Of a stretch of 64,000 nt of DNA, positions 56,998 through 64,000 are shown piece by piece. Source of the DNA: Rhodospirillales bacterium (GTDB taxonomy: Bacteria > Pseudomonadota > Alphaproteobacteria > Rhodospirillales > Defluviicoccaceae); contig JADJXQ010000001.1 in assembly GCA_016710335.1 (NCBI GenBank), forward strand, positions 496,001-560,000, written 5' to 3'. The position numbers were made by a program, and so were the translations under genes. Position 1 is the stretch's first letter; each line of letters opens with the position of its first letter. The notes under the pieces were generated by a model. It did not search any database and was not told where the DNA came from. It was given only the letters and a program-made list of their open reading frames with translations.

Positions 56998-58824
56998 TCA
57001 AGCCGTGCCGTCCCGGCCGCTGTCGCTGTCATCGTCGTCGGACGCGTCGGCATCGGCGTCCTCGTCCGTTTCGGCTTCGGCCTCACGCTCCGCCGCGCGC
57101 GCCGCCGCCGCGCGCTTCTCCCTGAAAGCGGCGCCGAGGATGTCCCCGAGGCTGGCGCCGGCGTCCGTCGAGCCATACTCGGCGACGGCGCGCTTTTCTT
57201 CATCGACCTCGCGCGCCTTGATGGACAGCACCAGCTTGCGCCCAGAGCGGTCGATCTGGGTGATCTTGGCGTCCACCTTTTCGCCGCGGGCGAAGCGATC
57301 CGGCCGCTGCTCGCTGCGCTCGCGCGACAGTTCGCTCTTGCGGATGAAGCCGGTCATGCCGCCGACGACGTTGACCTCGATGCCGCTGTCGGTCACTTCG
57401 GAGATCGTGCAGGTGACGACCTGGCCCCGCTTGAGCGTGGCGACGCTGGTCTCGAACGGATCCTCGGCGAGCTGCTTGATGCCGAGGCTGATACGCTCCT
57501 TTTCCACGTCCACGTCCAGCACCTTGGCGCGAACCATGGAGCCCTTCTCGAATTCGGCAAGCGCCTCTTCGCCCGAGCGTCCCCACGACAGGTCGGACAG
57601 ATGCACCATGCCGTCGATGTCGCCGGCAAACCCGAGGAACAGCCCGAATTCGGTGATGTTCTTGACTTCGCCTTCCACCTCGGAGCCGACCGGATGCGCC
57701 TCCAGGAAGTCCACCCACGGATTGGAGAGGGTCTGCTTCAGCCCGAGGCTGATCCGGCGCTTGTCCGGATCGACATCGAGCACGACCACGTCCACTTCCT
57801 GGCTGGTGGAGACGATCTTGCCCGGATGAACGTTCTTTTTGGTCCAGCTCATCTCGGATACGTGCACCAGGCCCTCGACCCCCGGCTCCAGCTCGACGAA
57901 GGCGCCATAGTCGGTGATGTTGGTGACACGGCCGGTGAACTTGGTCGACACCGGGTACTTGAGCGCCACGCCATCCCAGGGATCGGCCTCCAGCTGTTTC
58001 ATGCCGAGGGAGATGCGCTGCGTTTCGGGATTAAACCGGATCACCTGGACATGGATGGTCTGGCCGATCTGCAGCGCCTCGGTAGGATGATTGATGCGCT
58101 TCCAGGAAATGTCGGTCACGTGCAAGAGACCGTCCACACCGCCAAGATCGACGAAGGCGCCGTAGTCGGTGATGTTCTTGACCATGCCCTCGAGGACCTG
58201 GCCCTCCTTGAGATTGGAGATCAACTCGGAGCGCGCCTCGGCGCGGGTCTCTTCCAAAACCGCCCGCCGTGAGACGACGATGTTGTTGCGGCTGCGGTCC
58301 ATCTTCAGGATCTGGAACGGCTGCGGCGTATTCATCAGCGGACTTACGTCGCGCACCGGGCGAATATCCACCTGACTTCCCGGGAGAAACGCCACTGCGC
58401 CCGAAAGATCCACGATGAAGCCGCCTTTGACACGCCCGAAGATGGTGCCTGTCACCCTTTCGGCATTGGTGAAGGCACGCTCGAGCTGGGTCCACGCTTC
58501 TTCCCGCCGCGCCTTCTCGCGGCTGAGGCTGACCATCCCGTCCTTGTCTTCGTAGCGCTCGACAAAGACATCGACCTTGTCGCCCACCTTCATCGCGCTC
58601 GGCTGACCCGGAGCAGCGAACTCCTTCAACGGGACGCGCCCTTCCGATTTCAAGCCGACGTCAATGATCGCCATATCGTTCTCGACGCGGACGACGGTAC
58701 CGGTGACGACCTGGCCCTCGAAGCTCTCGTTTTCGCCGATCGATTCTTCGAGAAGCTCCGCGAAGCTCTCCATGGCGGGAGGCGGAGCCTCGTGCAGGGC
58801 TGTGTCAGTTGAGGTTGATGCCAT
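56998..58824 (-). CDS. rpsA: 30S ribosomal protein S1
   Basis: S1 brings mRNA to the 30S subunit. The 608-residue protein contains six S1 RNA-binding domains, seen as repeated G.V..I.DYGAFV-like patterns (e.g. GMVKNITDYGAFVDLGGVDGLLHVTDISW, and the second one GRVTNITDYGAFVELEPGVEGLVHVSEMSW). It ends in an acidic tail (EAETDEDADADASDDDDSDSG). ATG 58824 is chosen since the family starts near it. cmk is the next gene upstream, 113 bases away; this order is conserved in proteobacteria. Confidence 0.96.
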   Translation of the reverse strand: MASTSTDTALHEAPPPAMESFAELLEESIGENESFEGQVVTGTVVRVENDMAIIDVGLKSEGRVPLKEFAAPGQPSAMKVGDKVDVFVERYEDKDGMVSLSREKARREEAWTQLERAFTNAERVTGTIFGRVKGGFIVDLSGAVAFLPGSQVDIRPVRDVSPLMNTPQPFQILKMDRSRNNIVVSRRAVLEETRAEARSELISNLKEGQVLEGMVKNITDYGAFVDLGGVDGLLHVTDISWKRINHPTEALQIGQTIHVQVIRFNPETQRISLGMKQLEADPWDGVALKYPVSTKFTGRVTNITDYGAFVELEPGVEGLVHVSEMSWTKKNVHPGKIVSTSQEVDVVVLDVDPDKRRISLGLKQTLSNPWVDFLEAHPVGSEVEGEVKNITEFGLFLGFAGDIDGMVHLSDLSWGRSGEEALAEFEKGSMVRAKVLDVDVEKERISLGIKQLAEDPFETSVATLKRGQVVTCTISEVTDSGIEVNVVGGMTGFIRKSELSRERSEQRPDRFARGEKVDAKITQIDRSGRKLVLSIKAREVDEEKRAVAEYGSTDAGASLGDILGAAFREKRAAAARAAEREAEAETDEDADADASDDDDSDSGRDGTA

Positions 58825-58937
58825 TAGTCGTGTGTTCCCATAACGTTTTTCCATGTCAGGCGATTGGACGTCTGCCGCAACGCAAAAGCCGGCCGGACTT
58901 CGCGGAGGCCCAGGCGCGTTCAGTCTGCCAGACCCGC

Positions 58938-59684
58938 TTAATCTGGTCGCGGACGCAAGTTCCCGCGGGCCGTCGGCAGCGCCCCGAGGCTGGAGACCAT
59001 AACCTTCAACACCACGCCGAGAACGATATCCGGATCCAATTCGCTCGTGTCGATGACGATGGCGTCTTCCGCCGGTTTCAACGGCGCAACGACGCGCGCT
59101 CGATCGCGTGCGTCCCGCTCCCGCATATCCGTCAAAACGCGGCTATGTATAGCCGCGAGCCCGCGCTGTCGCAACTCCCTATACCGCCGTGCGGCGCGCA
59201 CGGTTTCGGAAGCGGTGACGAACACCTTGACGCGCGCATCCGGACATACCACGGAGCCGATATCGCGACCATCCAGAACCGCGCCGGCGCTGCCCTCGGG
59301 CGGTGCAGCGGCGAATTGCCGCTGAAAGCTCAACAGGGCTTCCCGCACAGCCGGGATCGCAGCGACGTGGGAGGCGGCGTTGGCGGCGGCGTCGCTGCGC
59401 AGATCCGCCCGCTGCAGATCCGCGACGGTCAGCGCGCGCGCCGCGGCGATTGCGGCATCGGGCGCAATTGAGGAAGTGCTGCTCGATGTGCCGGGCGCCA
59501 CGTTCTGCTCGAGCGCGTTCATCCCGACGGCCCGGTAGAGCAGGCCGGTGTCCAGATAGGCGAGCCCGAGAGCCTCCGCGAGGCGGCGCGCCAAGGTTCC
59601 CTTCCCGGCCGCGGCGGGTCCGTCGACCGCTATGACCAGCGGCCGCTTGACGGCAGGATCGCGGGGGTGCGTCAACGTTGTCAT
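58938..59684 (-). CDS. cmk: Cytidylate kinase
   Basis: Phosphorylates CMP and dCMP. The 248-residue protein has the P-loop AVDGPAAAGKGTLARRLAEALG (about residues 19-40), LAYLDTGLLYRAVG, AVLDGRDIGSVVCPDA, and the FVTASETVRAARRYRE region. A low-complexity insert (PGTSSSTSSIAPD) follows the first helix region. Its ATG overlaps the aroA stop by 4 bases (ATGA), indicating coupling. Confidence 0.95.
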   Translation of the reverse strand: MTTLTHPRDPAVKRPLVIAVDGPAAAGKGTLARRLAEALGLAYLDTGLLYRAVGMNALEQNVAPGTSSSTSSIAPDAAIAAARALTVADLQRADLRSDAAANAASHVAAIPAVREALLSFQRQFAAAPPEGSAGAVLDGRDIGSVVCPDARVKVFVTASETVRAARRYRELRQRGLAAIHSRVLTDMRERDARDRARVVAPLKPAEDAIVIDTSELDPDIVLGVVLKVMVSSLGALPTARGNLRPRPD

Positions 59685-61027
59685 GCGGCCGGCTCGATCC
59701 TGGCGCCGAGCGCGTTCATCAGCGCCGCGAAGTCCGGAAAACTGGTGCGGATCGGACCCGCATCGTCGATGGTCACACGACGTTGGCTGGCGGTGCCGAG
59801 CACCAGGAAAGCCATGGCGATGCGATGATCCAGGCCCGTGGGAACCATAGCCCCGCCGAGCGGCGGTCCGCCCGCACCGATCACCCGGAGCCAGTCCTCG
59901 CCCTCCTCCACCTCGACGCCGCACGATGTCAGGCCCTTCGCCATCGCCGACAGGCGGTCGCTCTCCTTGACCCTGAGCTCTCCAATGCCCGTCATCAACG
60001 TCATTCCGGTGGCGCAGGCCGCCGCAACCGCCAGAATCGGAAATTCGTCGATCATCGCCGGCGCCCGTTCGGCCGGCACCTGGACGCCGCGCAGCGGGCC
60101 GGCTTCAACGACCAGATCCGCCACGGCCTCGCATCCCGCCGACCGCTGATCGACGACGCCGATGCGCGCCCCCATCTCCAGCAACGTTTCGATCAGGCCC
60201 GCACGGAGCGGATTGATGCCGACCCCTTGCAGCCGGATCCGCGAGCCCGGAACGACGATCGCGGCGACGAGCGGAAACGCCGCCGACGACAGGTCGCCCG
60301 GCACGACGATCTCCCGTCCGCTTAGTTCCGGCTGACCCGTCAGGCTGATCCGCCGGCCGCTCGATCCCAGCGGCTCGACCACGATGTCCACGCCGAAGTG
60401 CCTCAGCAGCCGTTCAGTATGATCGCGGCTCGGTGCCGGTTCGATGACCACCGTTCTCCCCGGCGTGTTGAGGGCCGCAAGGAGAACCGCCGATTTGACC
60501 TGTGCCGACGCCACCGGCATCTCATAGGTGATGGGCAATGGATCTGTGGCGCCGCGCACCGCCATCGGCAGGCGTCCGCCGCTCCGGGTCCAGATCGTCG
60601 CTCCCATGGCAGTGAGCGGATCGGTCACCCGTTTCATCGGCCGCGCCGACAGGGATTCATCACCGCTGAAGAACGTGATGAACGGGTGAGTGGCGACGAG
60701 CCCGGCGAGCAGGCGGGCGCCGGTGCCGGAGTTGCCCATGTCGAGCACCGTCGCCGGTTCCGCCAGCGCCCCGATCCCGGGTCCCAGAACACGATAGTCC
60801 GAGCCGAGCGCCTCGACCGGCGCCCCCAGTTGGCGAACCGCCGCGACCGTCGCAAGAACGTCGTCCGCCTCCAGCAATCCGCAAATCAGGCTCTCCCCAA
60901 CGGCGGCCGCCGCCAGGATGACCGCGCGGTGGGAGATGGACTTGTCTCCCGGAACGGCGGTGGCTCCGCCGAGGGCAGAGGCCCGATGCGCGACGAGCGC
61001 CGGCACGATTGCGGGTCGTTCTTGCAT
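59681..61027 (-). CDS. aroA: EPSP synthase (3-phosphoshikimate 1-carboxyvinyltransferase)
   Basis: Sixth step of the shikimate pathway: joins shikimate-3-phosphate and phosphoenolpyruvate. The 448-residue protein has GATAVPGDKSISHRAVILAAAAVGES, LDMGNSGTGARLLAGLVA (the PEP loop), the RPMKRVTDPL motif, GDLSSAAFPLVAA, and the RVKESDRLSAMAKGL motif. The GNSGTGARL loop (GDKSISHR, with Ala/Gly in the second position) places it near the class with the longer form, but I do not assign a class. ATG 61027 gives the expected start. Confidence 0.95.
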   Translation of the reverse strand: MQERPAIVPALVAHRASALGGATAVPGDKSISHRAVILAAAAVGESLICGLLEADDVLATVAAVRQLGAPVEALGSDYRVLGPGIGALAEPATVLDMGNSGTGARLLAGLVATHPFITFFSGDESLSARPMKRVTDPLTAMGATIWTRSGGRLPMAVRGATDPLPITYEMPVASAQVKSAVLLAALNTPGRTVVIEPAPSRDHTERLLRHFGVDIVVEPLGSSGRRISLTGQPELSGREIVVPGDLSSAAFPLVAAIVVPGSRIRLQGVGINPLRAGLIETLLEMGARIGVVDQRSAGCEAVADLVVEAGPLRGVQVPAERAPAMIDEFPILAVAAACATGMTLMTGIGELRVKESDRLSAMAKGLTSCGVEVEEGEDWLRVIGAGGPPLGGAMVPTGLDHRIAMAFLVLGTASQRRVTIDDAGPIRTSFPDFAALMNALGARIEPAA

Positions 61028-61207
61028 GCGGCGGTCTGTAGCACACACACGGATCGCCGAACAGGAGGCGCGCGCCGCCGCCGCCGCGATTCCCGAGGCG
61101 AAAAGACCGCTCGTTTGACCACATTTGGTTTTGACACCGTGCGCTCAAACATGGCAATTGGCGCCGTCGGTGGAAACGGTCGAGACGCCGCAACCAGGAG
61201 GAACACC

Positions 61208-61600
61208 GTGGCCAAGCCCGAGTGGGGAACGAAACGGACCTGCCATAATTGCGGCGCGCGGTTCTACGATCTGCGGCGCGACGAAATCGCCTGCCCGGTC
61301 TGCCACACCCCTCACGACCCGGAGCGCCAGCCGCGGACCCGTCGGAGTGGGAGCCTGAAAGCGGCCGCCGGCGCGTTGGCGCCCGTCGTCGTCGCCAAGA
61401 AGCCGGCGCCCGCTGCGGTCCATGACGATGTGGCTGACGACGTTGGAGAAGATAGCGCCGAGACTGGCGACGATGACGCCGAGAAGCTGGACGATGAAAA
61501 CCAGGATCTGATCGAGGATACGTCCGAACTCGGCGAGGATGACGACGACATTGGAGAGGTGATCGAGCACTTCGACGACGACGCCGAGGATCGCTCTTGA
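61208..61600 (+). CDS. FYDLN-acid-domain (TIGR02300-type) zinc-ribbon protein
   Basis: A 130-residue protein with two CxxC pairs (CHNCG and CPVCH) and the FYDL motif in GARFYDLRRD, then a basic/Ala linker and a very acidic C-terminal half. These are the features of the alphaproteobacterial FYDLN family, whose function is unknown. GTG 61208 has AGGAGG upstream. It is divergent from aroA and typically lies beside it in alphaproteobacteria. Confidence 0.9.
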   Translation: MAKPEWGTKRTCHNCGARFYDLRRDEIACPVCHTPHDPERQPRTRRSGSLKAAAGALAPVVVAKKPAPAAVHDDVADDVGEDSAETGDDDAEKLDDENQDLIEDTSELGEDDDDIGEVIEHFDDDAEDRS

Positions 61601-61728
61601 GCGGGCCGATCCGGGGAAGGCTCGCCGGTCGCCTCTGGTCGCCGTTTCGCCTTGCCTAAACCGCCGCCGCGTCGCTAATGTCTGCGTTGCGATAGCCGGG
61701 CGCTCCTCGACCACGCCCGCGTCGCCAT

Positions 61729-61804
<76 letters not shown>

Positions 61805-61988
61805 CCACCCCTGGACTAAGCGCCCGTCGACATCGGATTCGAAACCGACCTGCTGATCGGGCAGTACCGTCGCAGGTTCTGTGCGCAGCAAGAAGCACTG
61901 GCTACCAACAGGGATTGCCGATGACGGGCGGAATGAGGATGGGCGGTGCCGAACTTTCTGGCGTGGCGATTAAAAGGCAAGGGTGCTA

Positions 61989-62029
61989 TCCTTTAACAAG
62001 AATGGGGTTCGGGCATTCTTGTTAAAGGA
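61989..62029. repeat. Perfect 15-bp inverted repeat, 11-base loop
   Basis: TCCTTTAACAAGAAT at 61989-62003 is exactly complementary to 62015-62029. Its A/T-rich arms stand out from the GC-rich surroundings. It lies within the att-like segment, upstream of the Fic fragment; neither side shows a terminator T run longer than three. Confidence 0.85.
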
Positions 62030-62109
62030 AGCTTTCACAGCTACACGCAGTGAAAACGATACGTCGTTCCGGAGAGTCGGTTCGCTGCTCGCTCTCGGGT
62101 GACAGTTAC

Positions 62110-62246
62110 ATGGCGTTCGTGCCAGCGCCCGTGCCGACGCCGGGTGAGTTGATTTTGGGCGTCCACCTGCTCTCAAAGCTGGAGCGAGCCAACCGTGCAC
62201 TGGGGCGCCTGGACGGTATTCCAGCCCCTTCGCTGATAACGCCCAG
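62110..62246 (+). pseudogene. N-terminal fragment of a Fic-family protein
   Basis: The frame starting MAFVPAPVPTPGEL and going on to LLSKLERANRALGRLDGIPAPSL resembles the first 45 residues of Fic-domain proteins (Fic_N: LL..L..A..ALGRLDGI). Full members have 350-400 residues with an HPFxxGNGR core; nothing more is found, and the frame continues into the att-like repeat. So this is a remnant. Confidence 0.6.
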
Positions 62247-62337
62247 TGTTCATGGCGCCAAGCATCACATCGAGGGGAGTTCCCTACGCGGCTCCACCAC
62301 CACCCCCTGGACTAAGCGCCGCCTGTGCCGTTTCGGC

Positions 62338-62508
62338 TCAGGCGTCCGGGTCGTCTTCCGCGTCGTTGGCGGCGAGGTTGACCAGAGACTCGATTTCGCC
62401 GTCGTCCAGTTCGGCAAGCTCGTCCAGCGTCGAGACCCACTCGTCCAGGGTCGACCAGTCGTGCCGATAGAGGGTGCGATGGAGTTGATTGCGTTTCGCT
62501 GCGGTCAT
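62338..62508 (-). CDS. Small acidic hypothetical protein
   Basis: A 56-codon frame from ATG 62508: MTAAKRNQLHRTLYRHDWSTLDEW followed by an acidic helical stretch (TLDELAELDDGEIESLVNLAAND) and an acidic end. Codon use is like that of the GC-rich neighbours, and the composition is sensible, which argues for a real gene; no strong ribosome site is seen. It begins immediately outside the att-like segment. I do not recognise the family. Confidence 0.5.
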   Translation of the reverse strand: MTAAKRNQLHRTLYRHDWSTLDEWVSTLDELAELDDGEIESLVNLAANDAEDDPDA

Positions 62509-62651
62509 GCTGTTTGCTCACGTGATTATGAGAACGTGAAGGGAACATAAACGCACGGTGTCAGCGCGTCAAGGACCAAAGACCCATACATTAGGATAAA
62601 ATACTGGACGCGCCAAGTCAGGCGCGAACGCTGGACGACCGGCGGTCGAGG

Positions 62652-63353
62652 TCAGGTGGATGTGGCGTCGAGAGCGTAGCCTGCGCCGCGAACGGTGCGT
62701 ATGACATCGGCGCCGCCTGACTCGTTGAGCGCCTTGCGCAGCCGGCGGATATGAACATCGACCGTGCGGAGCTCCACGTGGATGTCCCGCCCCCACACCT
62801 TGTCGAGAAGCTGTTCGCGGCTGAAGACACGATCCGGCCGCTCCATGAAGAGCTGCAGCAGTCGGTATTCCGTCGGCCCCAGGTGGACGGAGTTCCCGTC
62901 CCGCGTCACCCGGTGGGCGGCGAGATCCATGGTGATGTCGCCGTAGCTGACGCACTCCTCCGCCAGCGACGGACGCGAGCGACGCAACACGGCGCGGACC
63001 CGCGCGACCAGCTCGCCCGGCGAAAAAGGTTTGGTGACGTAGTCGTCGGCACCGCATTCCAGCCCGCGCACCCGATCCGCTTCTTCCCCACGGGCGGTGA
63101 CGATGATGATGGGCAGACTCCGCGTTTCCTTGCGGGCGCGAAGGCGCTGGCACACCGCCAGACCCGAGGATCCCGGCAACATCCAGTCGAGGAGCACCAG
63201 ATCCGGCTGCTGCTCTTCGACGAGCAACACCGCCTCTTCGCCGTCGCGCGCCACCACCGCGCCAAAGCCCTCGCGCTCGAAGTTGTACCGCAACACCTCT
63301 GCTTGCGGCTCCTCGTCTTCGACGATCAGAATCCGCGGCTTGTCTAGCTGCAT
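62652..63353 (-). CDS. phoB: Phosphate regulon response regulator PhoB
   Basis: Activates phosphate-starvation genes when phosphorylated by PhoR. The 233-residue protein has a receiver domain with phospho-Asp 56 (LVLLDWMLPGSSG), T in VTARGEE, K in YVTKPF, and a C-terminal winged helix of the OmpR type (LGPTEYRLLQLFMERPDRVFSREQLLDKVWG, VDVHIRRLRKAL, IRTVRGAGYAL). It lies 31 bases after phoU in the same direction, as usual in Pho operons. Confidence 0.95.
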   Translation of the reverse strand: MQLDKPRILIVEDEEPQAEVLRYNFEREGFGAVVARDGEEAVLLVEEQQPDLVLLDWMLPGSSGLAVCQRLRARKETRSLPIIIVTARGEEADRVRGLECGADDYVTKPFSPGELVARVRAVLRRSRPSLAEECVSYGDITMDLAAHRVTRDGNSVHLGPTEYRLLQLFMERPDRVFSREQLLDKVWGRDIHVELRTVDVHIRRLRKALNESGGADVIRTVRGAGYALDATST

Positions 63354-63384
63354 CTCCGAAAACTCTCCGACTAACGCGGCGCCC

Positions 63385-64000
63385 TCACCTCGGCGCCATG
63401 ACGGTCAAACTCGAATCGTCGCCCTTCCGCCGATCGTCGTGCGGCATCTCGCCGCGGACGACGTACTGGACGGTCTCCGCGATGTTGGTGGCGTGATCGC
63501 CAACTCTTTCGATGTTCTTGGCGACGAACAGCAGGTGGGTGCAAGGTGTTATGTTGCGCGGATCCTCCATCATGTAGGTCAGGAGTTCGCGAAAAATGCT
63601 GGTGTAGAGGGCGTCGACTTCCTCGTCGCGGGCCCGCACCTGCTCCGCCTTTTCGACGTCGCGATCGCGGAAGGCGTCCAGCACATCCTTCACCATCTGC
63701 TGCGCCAGGCGTCCCATGCGGGCGACCGTGACCGCGGGCGGTTGCGGTGGAACCTCGGAGAGCGCCCCGCACCGCTTGGCGACGTTCTTGGCGTAATCGC
63801 CTATCCGCTCGATGATGCCGGAAATCTTCAGGGTCGCGATGATGAACCGCAGGTCCGTGGCCATCGGCTGGCGGAGCGCCAGCAACGCCACCGCGCGCTG
63901 GTCGATCCGGGCTTCCAGCGCGTCGATGCGCACGTCGGCAGCGGCAACCCGCCGCGCCCTCTCCACATCGCGATGGATCAGGGCATCGATCGCTTCCGCC
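63385..64000 (-). CDS. phoU: Phosphate signaling protein PhoU (5' end outside window)
   Basis: PhoU links the Pst transporter to PhoR and keeps the Pho regulon off in rich phosphate. The C-terminal about 205 residues are in the window, with two PhoU helical repeats. Motifs include LRQPMATDLRFIIATLKISGIIERIGDYAKNVAKR and HLLFVAKNIERVGDHATNIAE, each with the metal-binding E..D pattern. The gene continues beyond position 64000. Confidence 0.93.
   Translation of the reverse strand, partial: AEAIDALIHRDVERARRVAAADVRIDALEARIDQRAVALLALRQPMATDLRFIIATLKISGIIERIGDYAKNVAKRCGALSEVPPQPPAVTVARMGRLAQQMVKDVLDAFRDRDVEKAEQVRARDEEVDALYTSIFRELLTYMMEDPRNITPCTHLLFVAKNIERVGDHATNIAETVQYVVRGEMPHDDRRKGDDSSLTVMAPR

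Noticed and set aside
56038..58272. 744-codon open frame on the plus strand
   Set aside because: Covers rpsA and sppA on the opposite strand; repetitive translation mirrors the S1 repeats. A shadow frame.
62290..62321. Possible second tRNA-Ala gene
   Set aside because: Only the 3' end of the tRNA sequence is repeated; there is no D-arm or anticodon arm upstream, so it is an att-like repeat and not a tRNA gene.

Overview
This 64 kb window looks like the chromosome of a GC-rich alphaproteobacterium, most likely of the Rhodospirillales type. The evidence is a complete general-stress-response locus (phyR, nepR, ecfG and two HWE/HisKA_2 kinases), a circularly permuted two-piece tmRNA gene, the alphaproteobacterial orders carA/yqeY/dnaG/rpoD and aroA-cmk-rpsA-sppA-ihfB-lapA, and an SspB of the alpha type. 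Apart from the mobile DNA, most genes are intact housekeeping genes.

Layout. (1) 1-10.9 kb is a graveyard of mobile elements: a frameshifted large serine recombinase that cuts into an IS66 remnant, a truncated IS21, a lone FAD/Rieske oxidoreductase, a possible IS1634 scrap, and an IS256 element with an ISNCY-type element nested in its transposase, bounded by a clean 16-bp target duplication. The IS256 right end is tandemly duplicated and abuts an IS66 tnpA fragment. (2) 10.9-16.4 kb (minus) is the exopolysaccharide export part of an XrtA/PEP-CTERM-type system (export protein, outer-membrane protein, chain-length determinant, tyrosine kinase, ATPase), with a sigma-54-like promoter in front. 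The mobile island starts right after its last gene. (3) 16.6-22.8 kb: a CAU tRNA, rpoD, dnaG, a YqeY-like gene, and carA reading away. (4) 22.9-28.1 kb: a large MscS channel, an L,D-transpeptidase, a Tat-exported DUF882 protein and a small membrane protein, which look like a cell-envelope group. (5) 28.2-29.6 kb: a second ISNCY copy in inverted orientation, inserted just upstream of the guaB promoter.

(6) 29.7-46.2 kb: guaB, mobB and fdhD (molybdenum cofactor and formate dehydrogenase maturation), a secreted WD40-cytochrome c fusion, gph, glmU-glmS, outer-membrane and small membrane proteins, a PilZ protein, an HD phosphohydrolase, a LysE exporter, a hydrolase, a class I fumarase, and sspB. 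(7) 46.3-46.7 kb: the permuted tmRNA gene, whose tag would read ANDNEAFAVAA, directly beside sspB, whose product delivers tagged proteins to ClpXP. (8) 46.8-53.2 kb: the general stress response. A near-perfect EcfG promoter precedes nepR-ecfG, so the sigma factor probably drives its own operon. Both kinases carry a single-base frameshift in a homopolymer. (9) 53.2-61.6 kb: typA, lapA, ihfB, sppA, rpsA, cmk, aroA and a FYDLN-type zinc-ribbon gene. (10) 61.7-62.5 kb: tRNA-Ala(GGC), whose 3' end is repeated about 0.5 kb downstream and brackets a small segment with a Fic N-terminal fragment and a strong hairpin. (11) 62.5-64 kb: a small acidic ORF, phoB and the 3' part of phoU.

No rRNA operon, CRISPR array or prophage is visible. 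I found no gene cluster that is clearly a new system. The points most worth a second look are the nested ISNCY insertion and the frameshift shared by both copies, the tRNA-Ala bracketed segment, the WD40-cytochrome c fusion, and the homopolymer frameshifts in both stress kinases.
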